The notes beneath the pieces are model-generated. The model saw nothing but the letters and a program-made list of their open reading frames with translations, had not been told where the DNA came from and did not search any database. Both the position numbers and the translations under genes were made by a program. From NCBI GenBank assembly GCA_017893485.1, contig CM030367.1:87308910-87372909 (forward strand): DNA of 64,000 bases, read 5' to 3'. The DNA comes from Hemerocallis citrina (taxonomy: Eukaryota > Streptophyta > Magnoliopsida > Asparagales > Asphodelaceae). Shown here piece after piece: positions 23,101 through 33,793 of this stretch (the first letter of the stretch is position 1; every line of letters starts with the position of its first letter).

Positions 23101-24600
23101 ATCCGTCGACATAGACTTCCCAGGTCAGGTCCGAACCTTCGATGCTCGGTTGCTCGGAAATGGTGCATTCGGTGATGAAATCGGCGAGGGCCTGTCCCTT
23201 GATCACCGTCCTCGGCTGATAGCCGATGTCGTACTGACTCAGCTCGATCGACCACTTGACCAAGCGGCCGGAGTTCTCTGGCTTGTGGAGGACGGTTTTC
23301 AACGGCTGGTTGGTCAGTACTTGGATGGAGTGAGCTTGGAAGTAAGGGCGGAGCTTCCGGGCTGCCATGACCAGAGCATAGGCCATTTTCTCTATCTTTG
23401 CATACCTCGTCTCGGCGGGGAGTAGGACCTTGCTCACATAGTATAACGGCCTCTGAACCCCTGTCCTCTTCCCGGACGAAGACCGCGCTGAGGGCGCTAT
23501 CCGAGGCAGATAGGTAGAGCCACAGCGGTTTGCCCGGCTCGGGTTTGCTGAGAAGATGAGGGTTGGCGAGGTACTGCTTCAGCTGTTCAAAGGCCTCTTG
23601 TTGATGGTCGCCCCACTCGAAGCCCACTTTCCCACGTAGAGCTTTGAAGAAGGGGAGAGATTTCTCCCCTGACTTGGAGAGGAAGCGACCGATGGCTGCC
23701 AACCTTTCCGTGAGCCTCTGAACCTCCTTGACATTCTGGGGCGGGGCCATGTCTATTATGGCCTCGATCTTCTCTGGGTTCGCCTCGATGTCGCGCTGGC
23801 TGACGACGAACCCCAAAAATTTTCCGAAGGAGACACCGAATGCGTACTTGGCAGGGTTGAGCCTCATGTTGTGAATTCGGAGGATTCCGAAGGCTTCCTC
23901 GAGGTCGGCGATGTGGTCTGGTCCCTCTCGGCTCTTGACAAGCATGTCGTCGACATAAACCTCCATGTTGCGACCGATCAAGTCTTTGAAGATCCGGTTT
24001 ATGAGCCGTTGGTAAGTGGCTTCGGCGTTCTTCAGCCCGAAGGGCATAAGCGGTAACAGAAGAGGCCCTGGTCGGTGACGAACGAGGTTTTTGCAATGTC
24101 CGGCGGGAACATGCAGATCTGATTGTACCTCGAAAAGGCATCCATGAAGGACAGCAGCTCGTGTCCCGAAGTCGCGTCGATCAAGGCATCGATGCTAGAG
24201 AGGGGGAAAGGATCTTTCGGGCATGCCTTGTTCAGGTCCGTGAAGTTTATACAGATCCGCCAACCCCCCGGTTGCCTTTTTAACCATGACGACGTTTGCC
24301 AGCCACTCAGGATAGCTGACCTCCTGAATGAATCGGGCGGACAAGAGTTTGTCCACCTCCATTTTTACTGCTTGCTACCTCTCTGGGGCAAATTTGCGCC
24401 TCTTCTGGGCGACCGGCTTGGAGCCCGGGTTGACGCTCAGCCTAAGCATATCAGGTCTTCGGATATCCCGGGCATGTCGGAGGGCTTCCAGGCGAAGAGG
24501 TCGACGTTGCGGCGGATGCAGTTGATTATGTCCGACTTCAAATCTTCAGAGAGCGAGCGGCTCACTCGGAACCACTTCGACTCGTCTGCCGCCCCGAACG
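23100..24600 (-). pseudogene. Tat reverse transcriptase and first RNase H, broken
   Basis: The RT begins near 24560 (NVDLFAWKPSDMPGI). Middle motifs (EVSYPEWLANVVMVKK, FMDAFSRYNQICM) are in other frames at 24060-24360. The palm MPFGLKNAEATYQRLINRIF and catalytic EVYVDDMLVKS (about 23950) follow, then FLGFVVSQRDIEANPEKIEA. RNase H spans 23500-23110 (LYLSASDSALSAVFVREE, then KMAYALVMAARKLRPYFQAH). Frameshifts near 24440, 24050 and 23450 and a TAG near 24375 interrupt it. The YVDD catalytic motif is intact. Confidence 0.9.
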
Positions 24601-24626
24601 GGACCTCCTCCAGCTCGTCGGCTGGT

Positions 24627-25304
24627 TCAGGATCGAAACCGTCCCTCTCGGACCCTGAGCTCGACGGCATCGAGGGGGAAGACGTCCCCTCCGACAGCGG
24701 TCATGTAGCAGGACCGCACCGCCTCTTGGTTACCTTGGACGACACCGACCCCTTGCTTGGTGGGGAATTTTAATTTCAAGTGGTAGGCTGACGGTACCGC
24801 TTGAAGGGAGCAGAGCCCGGGTCGGCCGAGTATGGCATTGTACGCCGCCTTGACGTTCACCACCATGAAGTCCATAGACTCGGTCCGTCTGATGGGAGCC
24901 GAGCCCGCGGTGACATCAACAGTCACGATCCCTTCTATTACGATGGGGACGCCGGAGAACCCATGCAAGGTGTATCCAGCCGGCTTGAGCTTGTCTCAGG
25001 GCAGTTTGAGATTCTCGAAGGCTTCAAGAAATAGGATGTTGACCGAGCTGCCGTTGTCGATGAGGATCCGGCGAACTTCAAAATTCGCCATGTCAAGATT
25101 GATGACGAGGGCATCGCAATGAGGGAGGCAGACGCCCTCGAGATCCTCTCCGGAGAAGGAGACAGGGAGCAGTTGTACTCGGGGTGAGGGGAGATCTTGG
25201 ACAGCGTTTACCTCCCGCACGAATGCCTTTCGGGAAGTATTAGACACCCCTTCCCATTGGTCCTCCGTGGACGCAATGCAAAATGGCCTGCCTTTCGGCT
25301 CCAT
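24627..25304 (-). pseudogene. Tat aspartic protease region
   Basis: RRILIDNGSSVNILF (active-site Asp in the DNGSS form seen in Tat/Athila proteases), preceded by CDALVINLDMANFEV and followed by HGFSGVPIVIEG and YNAILGRPGL. A TGA at 24996-24998 stops the frame between the active-site loop and the C-terminal half, which stays in the same frame. Processing of gag-pol is the expected role. Confidence 0.85.
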
Positions 25305-25353
25305 TGGGCTCGGGATCCCGCTCCTGGTGGCAGCTTGGAGTATGGGCGGGAGG

Positions 25354-26831
25354 CTAAGGCCTTCGGTTCCTCGTATCCTTCCGATCCCGTGGGCTTTCTC
25401 TTGTGAACTCGCGGAGGTACCATCGGAAGATGAGGGCCTCGATTTCGTCTTTTAGGGCCCGACACTGGTCGATTTCGTGCCCATGATCCTTATGGAAGCG
25501 GCAATAGAAGCGTTGGTCTCGCTTCTTGTTGTTGCTCGGTAGGGGAGGTAGTCGGACAAGGCCCTTATCCTCAATCTCTAAGAGGATGGCGGACACGTTC
25601 TGTGTAAAGGGCGTGTATCTCTCAAAGCAAGGGACCGGGGGTACCCTCTTCATGCTGACCCCTTCCTTTGCCGCTTTTCTGGCAGGTTCGATCTCGTCGA
25701 CCCTTTGCCCTTCCCTGCAGCTTCTTTACCGTCCTCCGGGTTTAGAGCTTCTTCAGCTCGCATGTACTTCTCGATTCGGTTAAGAAGGTCGGGAAAGTCC
25801 AGAGGGGGCTTCTTCGCCAAGGAGACCTTCAGCTGGTTGTGCCGGACATTGTGCCGGAAGGCAGCCGAGGCGACCCCGGCATCGAGGGCAGGAGACGGAT
25901 CTCACCTCGGCAGTGAACCTCTTGACGAAGTCACGGAGCGACTCCCCCTCCTTCTGCTGTAGGTCAAGCAAGGATGCACTCGTCTTCTCGGCCTTCCTGC
26001 TGGTGACAAAGTGGGCCAAGAAGTTGGCTTCCAGCTGGTCGAACGAGAAGATCGAGCCTGGGGAGAGCTTGGAGAACCATTCCCTGGCCGGACCCCGGAG
26101 GGTGGCTGGGAACGCACGGCATAGCAGGGGATCCGAAGCGCTGTGAATCATCATGAAGGTCTTGAAGCCCTCCATGTGATCAGCTGGATCACCCTCGCCG
26201 TTGTAATTCTCGAACTGTGGAGGCCGGAAATTTCGGGGAATTTCTGCTTCTAAGATGGTAACAGAAAATGGCGGTCGGGTAGGCCTTCGGCCTAGCTCGG
26301 GGTTCGGATTTCCGTCGCCGATGCGTTCGAGATGATTCTCCATCTCTAGGAGGCGTCGGAGTACCTCGTCCGTGCGCTCAGGGGAGGGGTTGGGTCACGA
26401 GTGTGGCTGCTCCCCTCGTCCATTTGACGGGGTTGGCTGAGCGTCGCAGCCCTTGGCGCTCCGTGAATAGCCTCCATGATTTCGTCCCGGAAGCTGCGGA
26501 ACTCGGCCCTCGTGACCGCGCCATGGTCAATAGGGTGGCGTGGTGGTGTTGGTCTTCGACCGATGCGGCTGAGTGCCGATGGCCTTCCCTCATGCGCGGG
26601 CCTGGAGCGGTTCGGGGCAGAGTTGGAAGCGGTCCCTCCCCTAGCCTGACTAGCCCTTCGGTTCTGGATGATCCAACGAAGGTCGGAAGCGGCGGGATGC
26701 TGTGCGTTTGGTTGGGGCCCGGGGTTCGGCCCCGGATTGTTGGATCCGTGTATGCCGCCGAGGTCGTCCTGAAGAGGAGTCCCGTTCGGGTGGAGGACGG
26801 AGGTAACTGCTCTCCTGGCCTTGGGAGCCAT
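25354..26831 (-). pseudogene. Tat gag, broken
   Basis: Start chosen at MAPKARRAVTSVLHPNG (26831), 80 bp inside the PBS. The retrotransposon gag core is at 26230-25930 (FENYNGEGDPADHMEGFKTF, LRGPAREWFSKLSPGSIFSF, QQKEGESLRDFVKRFTAEV). The C-terminal CRFHKDHGHEIDQCRALKDE (25530-25480) is the usual Tat zinc-binding-like motif. One-base frameshifts lie in a C-rich run near 26375-26390 and near 25905, and TAG at 25354 ends the last frame. Role: capsid of the virus-like particle. Confidence 0.87.
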
Positions 26832-26898
26832 AGGAGCGCAGGTCGAGGGGAGACCGCTGATGGCGAAGCTCGGGCTGTCGTCCGCACCGAAAAGTGTT

Positions 26899-26917
26899 TC
26901 CCACAGACGGCGCCAAC
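26899..26917 (-). other. Primer-binding site, Tat type
   Basis: The minus strand reads TTGGCGCCGTCTGTGGGAA, two bases inside the 5' LTR (which ends at 26919). This is the PBS sequence common to Tat-lineage elements. Confidence 0.88.
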
Positions 26918-26918
26918 C

Positions 26919-27701
26919 TGATGCGATTTGTTTTTGGGAGGAGTGTGGATGCACCAGGTGTGAGTTCCTACTCGATTTGTATTGGTGGAAGGATGTGGTG
27001 CTGGACGGTACGCCAGAGGTTCGGCTCGGCACTGGAGGATCGTCTCGGATCCGGATGCTCCGCCTCGTGTCCCTGCAGACGGTCTAGGAACACCGGGGTT
27101 GGTCCCGGTGGTAGACCTTCCGACGATCTAGTTAGTTGCTGTGAGAGAGTAACAGTAACTAGGGGTTTTTGTGGGAGAAAGATTGATTACCTTTAAAGGT
27201 GGGAGAGGGTCTTGTATTTATAGACAAACCCAACCGGGTTTGGACCCGTTTGGGGGCCGGGTCTGGACCCGAAAGCCCGTGGGCCTGACGTGGCAGGAGG
27301 CCCAGGGGGTTTAGGGCAGACGTGGCAGTACCCCGGGCAGTTTAGGGCTGACGTGGAAAAACCCTAGGCGGTTTTGGGGCTGACGTGGCGGATCGTGTGG
27401 TTCCTGTGCTTCTGGGAGAATCGGATGGCCCAGGCGGTGCCAGGTCATCTTTACCTCGTACTAGGTTGATGGGAGGCCTGTGGGACCGTCGAGGCTCGGA
27501 GGCCGAATGCTGGTACGGGTTGCCGGGACGAGGCCGCATGTTTCATGGGGGTTTGATTATCGGCTCGGCCCCGACGCCATGGCGGCCCGGGGCCGGGACG
27601 ACGTGTTTTCGAGAGGATGATGCCCTTCTCCTTGGCTTGATCCTGGGTCATCGAGGGCCTACCGTCGGTCGGGGGTGCCGGGTCATTTTTATCCCACCTC
27701 A
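26919..27701 (-). repeat. 5' LTR of the Tat element
   Basis: TGAGGTGGG... to ...CGCATCA on the minus strand, followed by the PBS. A minus-strand TATA-like motif is absent in the usual form; ATAAATACAAGACC (minus, near 27215) may serve. It is ~96% identical by eye to the 3' LTR. Confidence 0.93.
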
Positions 27702-28100
27702 ATAACTATTTATAATTTGTTTCTATGACTTACAATAGGAATTCTACAAATATCCAGTGGTGCAAAATAATTATTCCGATATGTAGCAGATGGACGTCAA
27801 ATCGAGCCACAACAACATCAAATTAATCCACTAGATAGTAGGTGCTTAATGAGAAATTGTGCACACAAAAACCTTCAATGAGATTCTGAAGATCTGTGTA
27901 GATCATGATGTGTTTTTTGTGCAACTCAGTCCATCCATTTCAATCATGAAAGTAAATTCATGGTCATAACTTGGTCTTCGCTGAGTCTGTATGTCATAAG
28001 TGTATTTTTTGAGACCTAAAGTGAATACTTTTAGCAACTGTACTATATGCTATATTGCTAATGGTTCACAGTTCTTAATTTTTTTCTCTTCTGTCATACC
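27702..28100. other. Host spacer between two retrotransposons, no gene recognised
   Basis: AT-rich; it joins to 15380 if the Tat element is removed. Nothing identifiable. Confidence 0.5.
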
Positions 28101-28640
28101 TGATCTGGTACAGTTCATCCCTGAACTGTACCAGATCATGTGGAGCTGAAGAAATGGGGGGCAATAATCTTCATATATCAGTCCTTTCGGTTTGCGTATC
28201 AGTCCTTGTTCAAATATTTTTCTTCTGTGGTTTTTCTGCAAAAAAGCCACTAAACAGGCGAAATAAGCTATGCTTTTCTACCTCACGGGCGATGCGTGTG
28301 ACAGCTCGCTGCCTTTGAGTGGAGGGGAAAAAGGAGAGTGGGGTCCACCGCTACTGTGTAGTCGTTAGGTCTGTTACTTTTCGCTAGAGTCAGGAATCTT
28401 TCAGCACGCGCGATACGCGTGCTTTTGTTTCTTCCTCTTCTTCTTTATATAAACATTTTGTAATGGGGGAAGCTTTTATGAATGAAAATTAGTCTTTGAG
28501 TCTCGTGTTTTTGTTTTCATTGCTGTTCTTGGAATATTATCTTTCTATCAACCGTGGGTAGCATGGTCGAGACACGATCACGGAAAGAGCCGCCAGGACA
28601 TCCACCGCCATAGGGGAGGCCAGAGTTTGGGTCTGTAATA
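28101..28640 (+). repeat. 5' LTR of the chromovirus
   Basis: It starts TGATCTGGTACAG within a perfect palindrome (28101-28138). A TATA-like TTCTTTATATAAAC is at 28441-28453 and the LTR ends near CTGTAATA (ACA in the 3' LTR). Homologous to 33267-33793. Confidence 0.88.
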
Positions 28641-29836
28641 GAGGTATCAGAGCAAAACGAGGTCGAGCGCTCACCGATCTTTGAATCTGGGGCTCGCTCC
28701 GGAGTCAGATCACCGAGCCAGGGAGCGCGGGACTCCACCCCTAGTGGTGTTAAGGCCCATAAGCTCTCTGACCTTGAACAACGAATGGGGCAAGTAGAGA
28801 TCTCAATGGGAGAGATCCAGACCCAACTCGTGGGAATGAAGGACCATGATGAAGAGATGAGAGGCATGATGAGGATGTTGGTGGATCGGATCGGTGAAAA
28901 CGGTGAGCAAGAGCATTATCGGATCCCTTCACCCCCTTTGTATCAACGAAGGGATCTGACTCCCCTTAGCCAGTGGGATCACAACAGTGATAGACGTTGG
29001 ACCAAGAGTAATGAAGAGGACTGGGGAAGAGCTAGCTTCATCTACCCAAGGCACACCAAGTTGGAGATCCCCATTTTCGATGGTACGGGTGATGTTAGCA
29101 ATTGGTTCTTCCACTTGGAGCACCATTTTGAAACCCAGAGGATTGATGAGCGGTACCAAGTTGACTTTGTGTTTACTACCTCAAGGAGGATGCCTTAATG
29201 TGGTGGAGGTGGTTCAAGAAGCAATACGGCATGGATATTAGTTGGGAGGCGCTGAAAAGAGAGATGCTCTTGCAATTTGGGCCCGCTGAGCTACAGAACC
29301 CCACTACCACTCTTTTGAAGCTCCAATAATCAGGAACGGTTCAAGACTACTAAAGGGAATTTATCCGATATAGTCACCTCTGTACATCCATAGCAATGCC
29401 TGTTTTGGTCGACTGCTTCATCTCCGGGTTGAGAGAGGAGATTCAATATGAGGTCTACTTGAAGAGGCCCCTCACGGTGACTAACGCATATAAGGAGGCC
29501 CAATCTCGCGAAACTATCCTCCTGTGTCAATGCAGAGCTACAAGATTCCAGGGATCTGTCCCCAAGGCCAATTACCCACCCTCTGTTTCAGTTGTGAAAA
29601 CTCCGCAGATCCCAAGTCTCCCAAGTACTAAGCCTCTGATCACTGAGAACAAGGGCAGCACTACACCTCATGAAACTCAATTTGACAAAATGATTGCAGA
29701 TCGGAGGGTCAAGGGGTTGTGCTTTAGGTGTGACGAAAAGTGGGTGAAGGGGCATAGATGCAAGGGGATATCCTTAATGTTGATTGAAGGAGACCTGGAT
29801 ATAGAGGAGGAAGATCTCAGCCTAGATGCAGAAGTG
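28563..29836 (+). pseudogene. Chromovirus gag, starting inside the LTR
   Basis: The frame from ATG 28563 (MVETRSRKEPPGHPP) crosses the LTR end and the PBS and stays open, apart from a TAG at 28611-28613, to 29198. The matching position in the 3' LTR is CAG, so the stop arose in this LTR. Gag core: KLEIPIFDGTGDVSNWFFHL at 29058-29120. Frameshift near 29190; stops near 29327 and 29351. Continues in frame from about 29396 with VDCFISGLREEIQYEVYLKR and the zinc knuckle CFRCDEKWVKGHRC (29721-29762). Confidence 0.8.
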
Positions 29837-29889
29837 GCTGAAGTGGATGTTATGACTAGTCAGGAACTTAATTCCATCCATGCTGAAGT

Positions 29890-30140
29890 TGGGAAAAGAC
29901 CTCACCCCACCATCTCTCTTGCAACCATTATGGGTTCATCAACTCCTCAAACCCTCAAGCTGAAAGGTACCATTGCCAAACATGAGGTTTATGCACTCTT
30001 GGATACTGGGTCTACTCACAATTTTGTTAACACTCAGCTAGCAAAGAGGATGAAGCTGCCAATCACTACGAGGAATCAATTTGAAGTGACGCAGGAGGAG
30101 ATAAGCTACGATGTGAAGGAGTTTGTGAAAGTGTGATGCT
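29890..30140 (+). pseudogene. Chromovirus aspartic protease
   Basis: VYALLDTGSTHNFVNTQLAK (active-site Asp in DTGS, about 29989-30048) in the same frame as the zinc knuckle. The frame ends at 30136 and the polyprotein resumes in another frame from 30133, an overlap suggesting a frameshift. Confidence 0.82.
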
Positions 30141-31278
30141 TGTATGTCAAGGGGTAGAGATAGTCACTGACTTCCATGTCCTTACTTTGGGCACCAGCCA
30201 GTTGATTTTGGGGGCTCAATGGATGCGAACACTCGAAGGAATGTGGATTAGTTTTAAAGACTATTCCATACGTTTTGTGCTAGACGGGGAAATCAGAGTG
30301 TTAGCAGGGGTGAATAGTACTAGCATTAAGGTTTCTTCAACTAAAGCTATGGCGAAAACCTTGCAGTATGTGAAGAAGGGGGTGTTGCTGCAGATCTTAG
30401 CTATGCCAAGTGCCACCCTACCGAAGCAAGAGTTCCCCAGTGATTTAGCTCGACTATTGACTGAGTATGATGATGTTTTCCAAGATAAAACTTCCCTTCC
30501 GCCCAACAGAGCCCATGACCACAAGATCATTCTTCACAACAACACCCAACCAGTCAGCTTGCGACCATACAAACATCCTTGGCACCAGAAAAATGAGATA
30601 GAGAAATTAGTAAGGGAAATGCTGCAATCAGGGGTTATAAGACCCCGCACCAACTCATTTGCATCGCCGGTGGTGATGGTGAAGAAACAAGACGGCACTT
30701 GGCGCATGTGTGTTGACTATCGTGCATTGAACAAGCTGACAATCAAGGATAAATTTCCAATCCCCATCATCGATGAGTTGCTAAATGAACTCCATAGCGC
30801 CAAGTTCTACAGTAAGTTGGATTTGAGAAGCGGTTACCACCAAATAAGGATGGTTGAGGCTGATATACATAAAAAAACATTCAAAACTCGTGAGGTACAC
30901 TACGAGTATTTGGTGATTTCCTTTGGATTAATCAATGCACCTTCTACCTTCCAATCGTTGATGAATGAGGCATTCAAGGAGCACTTGAGGAGGTTTGTGC
31001 TCGTGTTTTTCGATGACATGCTTGTACACAGCAAGATGCGGGAGGAACATCTCACTCACTTGAGAATTGTACTGCAATTGGTGAGGGACCACTCCCTAGC
31101 TGCTAAGCTAAGTAAGTGTGCATTTGGAATGCGAGAGGTGGCCTATCTTGGTCATATAGTGTCATCCAAGGGGGTAGCTGTAGATCCTGAGAAGGTGAGA
31201 GCTGTTCAAAATTGGCCCTATTCCCAAAACTCTGAAGGCGCTAAGAGGGTTCTTAGGCCTCATTGGATACTACCGTAA
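30133..31278 (+). pseudogene. Chromovirus reverse transcriptase
   Basis: KKQDGTWRMCVDYRALNKLT, KFPIPIIDELLNEL, FYSKLDLRSGYHQIRM, then RFVLVFFDDMLVHSK. The catalytic motif is FFDD rather than the usual Y(V/I)DD; both Asp are kept. LGHIVSSKGVAVDPEKV follows. The frame is open for 381 codons. It shifts near 31215-31240, after which GFLGL-type sequence continues in another frame into RNase H. Confidence 0.9.
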
Positions 31279-31850
31279 GTTCATCCCAGGGTATGCCACC
31301 ATAGCTGCTCCGATGGTAGCACTCACAAAAAAGGGAGCATTCAAGTGGAGCGATGAAGCTCAAGTCTCCTTTGAAAAGCTTAAGCAAGCCTTAGTCACAA
31401 CCCCCTTTGTTTAGAATGCCCAATTTCGATGAGAAGTTTGTTCTAGAATGTGATGTTGCGGGCTCAGGTATTGGGGCCATACTCACGTAGCAGAAGCACC
31501 CCATCTCTTACCTCAGCTTAGAACTCAAGGAAAAGAACAAACACCTCTCAGCCTATGAGAAGGAAATGCTCGCAATTCTCCTCGCAGCAAATAAGTGGAG
31601 GCACTACCTCCTTGTCAGAGAATTCATCATCAAAATAGATCACAAACCTTTCAAACACCTCTTGGAGCAGTGCCACATTGAAGCTCAGCATACTTGGTTA
31701 TGGAAACTCCACGGGTATTAATTTGTGGTGGAATGTAAACGGGGTGTTAATAATGTTGGGGCAGACATTTTGTCTAGGATGCATGAGGATTCCCAACTCC
31801 AAGCTATAACTGTGGTGAGGGCTAAGTGATTGGAGGATCTCAAGGGGGAG
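31240..31850 (+). pseudogene. Chromovirus RNase H, riddled with stops
   Basis: After YYRKFIPGYATIAAPM and KWSDEAQVSFEKLKQALV, the RNase H reads LECDVAGSGIGAILT, then ISYLSLELKEKNKHLSAYEK and VREFIIKIDHKPFKHLLEQ. Stops at about 31412, 31488, 31720 and 31827, with a frameshift near 31410. Confidence 0.8.
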
Positions 31851-31959
31851 ATGTAACGGGACCCTTACTATGAGGGTGTTTTTCAAAGGTTAGCCTTAGG
31901 TGAGCTCTCTGCAGATAAGTAACCTGTTTAACAAGGACTTATTTATTATAAAGGGAGAA

Positions 31960-32970
31960 TCCACATCAATCACTCATCCCCTGTAGTTCAACAGCACTTG
32001 GCACTCCATCATGACTCCGCACAAGCGGGCATTCAGGGTTTGAAGGAACTTAGCGTAGGCTTAGGCAGGTTGCTCATTGGTTGGGAATGAGGAAGGGGGT
32101 TAAGCAATATATTAGAGAGTGTGATACATGCCAGCGCAATAAGTACCTTACCCAATCTCCTGCAGGCTTACGCCAACCCCTCCACATACCCTTTGGGAAG
32201 ACCTCAGTATGGACTTCATCGATGGCCTTCCTCAGAGTGCTGGCAAGACCACCATACTAGTTGTAGTCAATAGACTCACCACGTACAACCATTTTATAGG
32301 CATTAGTCACCCCTACATAGCGAGGCAGGTAGCTGAGGTCTTTGTGAATCACATCATCAAGCTTTATGGGGTCCCGAAGTCCATTGTAAGTGACCGAGAT
32401 GCAATCTTTATTAGTACCTTTTGGAAATAGATATTTACCATGCAGGGCACTCGATTGTGCTTAAGTTCCTTATTTCATCCGCAATCCGATGGCTAGACTG
32501 AAGTCACCAATCGAATTTTGGAGGTCTATCTGAGAGGTTTCTGTGCTTATAAGCTAAGTAGCTGGGTTACTATGCTACCATGGACAGAGTATTGGCATAA
32601 TACCAACATTAACAGCTCCACTAAGTTCTCCCCTTATCAAATGCTTTATGGGAAGCCACCCCCAACTCTGGTGACCTATGTTCCTCGTACTGCAAAATCT
32701 CAAAAGGTGGAGGAGTGCCTCATCGAGAGGGATAGCACCTTACAAATTCTCAAGGACAATTTGGCAAGGGCTCAAGCTCGACTGAAATCCATTGCTGACC
32801 GACATAGAGGGGATAAGAGTCTCACAGTGGGGGATTACGCTTATTTGAAGCTTCAACCCTACCGGCAATTATCTGTGGGAGGGGGAAGGGTGCATAAGTT
32901 ATCTCATCTGTACTATGGTCCCTACTTGGTGTTGGAGAAGGTGGGACCAGTTGCATATAGGCTGTAGCTA
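31960..32970 (+). pseudogene. Chromovirus integrase
   Basis: Zinc-binding remnant with HHDSAQAGIQG and CDTCQRNK; catalytic core MDFIDGLPQSAGKTTILVVV (first Asp, 32209) and SDRDAIF (second Asp, 32389); TEVTNRILEVYLRG carries the expected Glu region after a stop at 32494-32496. The C-terminal part has YAYLKLQPYRQLS and YYGPYLVLEKVGPVAYRL. TAG at 32428-32430 and 32965-32967. Confidence 0.85.
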
Positions 32971-32994
32971 CCCTCAACGGCTAGAATCCACGAT

Positions 32995-33285
32995 GTGTTC
33001 CTTGTGTCGCAGCTCAAGCAACACCTAGGAGATCCCAGTAAGTTGCAGACTACAAATCCTGTCTACTTTCAAGCGGAGGGGCTTGAACCTGCGAGGGTGC
33101 TTAATTGCAGGATGGTGAACAGAGGGGGAGTAGCGCTAACAGAAGTTTTGATCCAGTGGAAGGATGGAGAGGAAGATAAGGCCACGTGGGAGAGATTTTG
33201 GGATGTATACAATCGGTTCCCTGCATTTCAAAGGGTTTTGGAAGCACTCATTCGAGGGGGAAGGGATGATACAGTTCATCCCTAA
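32995..33285 (+). pseudogene. Chromodomain at the polyprotein C-terminus
   Basis: FLVSQLKQHLGD, then ARVLNCRMVNRGGVALTEVL and IQWKDGEEDKATWER..WDVYNRFP, the chromovirus chromodomain that directs integration towards marked chromatin. The aromatic W and acidic residues of the fold are present. The frame ends just inside the 3' LTR. Confidence 0.85.
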
Positions 33286-33793
33286 ATTGTATCATGTGGA
33301 GCTGAAGAAATGGGGGGCAATAATCTTCATATATCAGTCCTTTCGGTTTGCATATCAGTCCTTGTTCAAATGTTTTTCTTCTATGGGTTTTCTGCAAAAA
33401 GGCCACTAAACAGGCAAAATAAGCTCAGCTTTTCTACCTCACGGGCATCATGTGACAGCTGGCTGCCTATGAATGGAGGGGGAAAGGAGAGTGGGATCCA
33501 CCACTACTGTGTTGTCATTAGGTCTGTTACTTTTCGCCAGTGTCAGGAATCTTTCAGCACGCGCGATACGCGTGCTTCTGCTTCTTCCTCTTCTTCTTTA
33601 TATAAACATTTTGTAATAGGGGAAGCTTTTATGAATGAAAATTAGTCTTTGAGTCTCTTGTTCTTGCTTTCTTTGCTGTTCTTGGAATATTATCTTGCTA
33701 TCAACCGCAGGTAGCATGGTCGAGACGCGATCACGGCGAGAGCCGCCAGGACATCCACCGTCGCAGGGGAGGCCGCAGTTTGGGTCTGTAACA
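33267..33793 (+). repeat. 3' LTR of the chromovirus
   Basis: TGATACAGTTCATCC ... GGGTCTGTAACA, 527 bp, with the same terminal palindrome (one arm slightly diverged) as the 5' LTR. Confidence 0.88.

Larger units (their letters stand above)
15381..27701 (-). mobile_element. Complete Tat-lineage Ty3/gypsy retrotransposon (12.3 kb)
   Basis: It has two ~785-bp LTRs (15381-16165, 26919-27701), and TSD ataac at 15376-15380 and 27702-27706. The PBS is Tat-type. Coding order on the minus strand is gag, protease, RT, RNase H, second RNase H, integrase. A 5.2-kb 3' region holds a minisatellite and an antisense gene. The second RNase H after the first, the PBS and the antisense ORF are Tat-lineage traits. 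The LTRs differ at roughly 30 of 785 positions by eye, so it inserted fairly recently on the plant TE timescale, yet every coding domain has frameshifts or stops. It is much more GC-rich than the surrounding DNA. Confidence 0.93.
28101..33793 (+). mobile_element. Degraded chromovirus (Ty3/gypsy with chromodomain), ~5.7 kb
   Basis: LTRs 28101-28640 and 33267-33793; tRNA-Met-like PBS (GGTATCAGAGC, 28643-28653); purine tract GAGGGGGAAGGGA before the 3' LTR. Domain order is gag, zinc knuckle, protease, RT, RNase H, integrase, chromodomain. Size, short LTRs and chromodomain suggest the Reina-like group, not certain. No matching TSD is seen (atacc left, tgatc right). Many stops, often CAG/CAA to TAG/TAA, fit old methylation-driven decay. 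Confidence 0.88.

Noticed and set aside
21821..23425. Plus-strand open frames of 160-170 codons
   Set aside because: Antisense shadows of integrase and RNase H; GC-rich DNA keeps the opposite strand open.
26403..26921. 172-codon plus-strand open frame
   Set aside because: Antisense to gag of the Tat element; no homology of its own.
28101..33793. TSD for the chromovirus
   Set aside because: The five bases on each side (atacc, tgatc) do not match at the LTR borders I chose.
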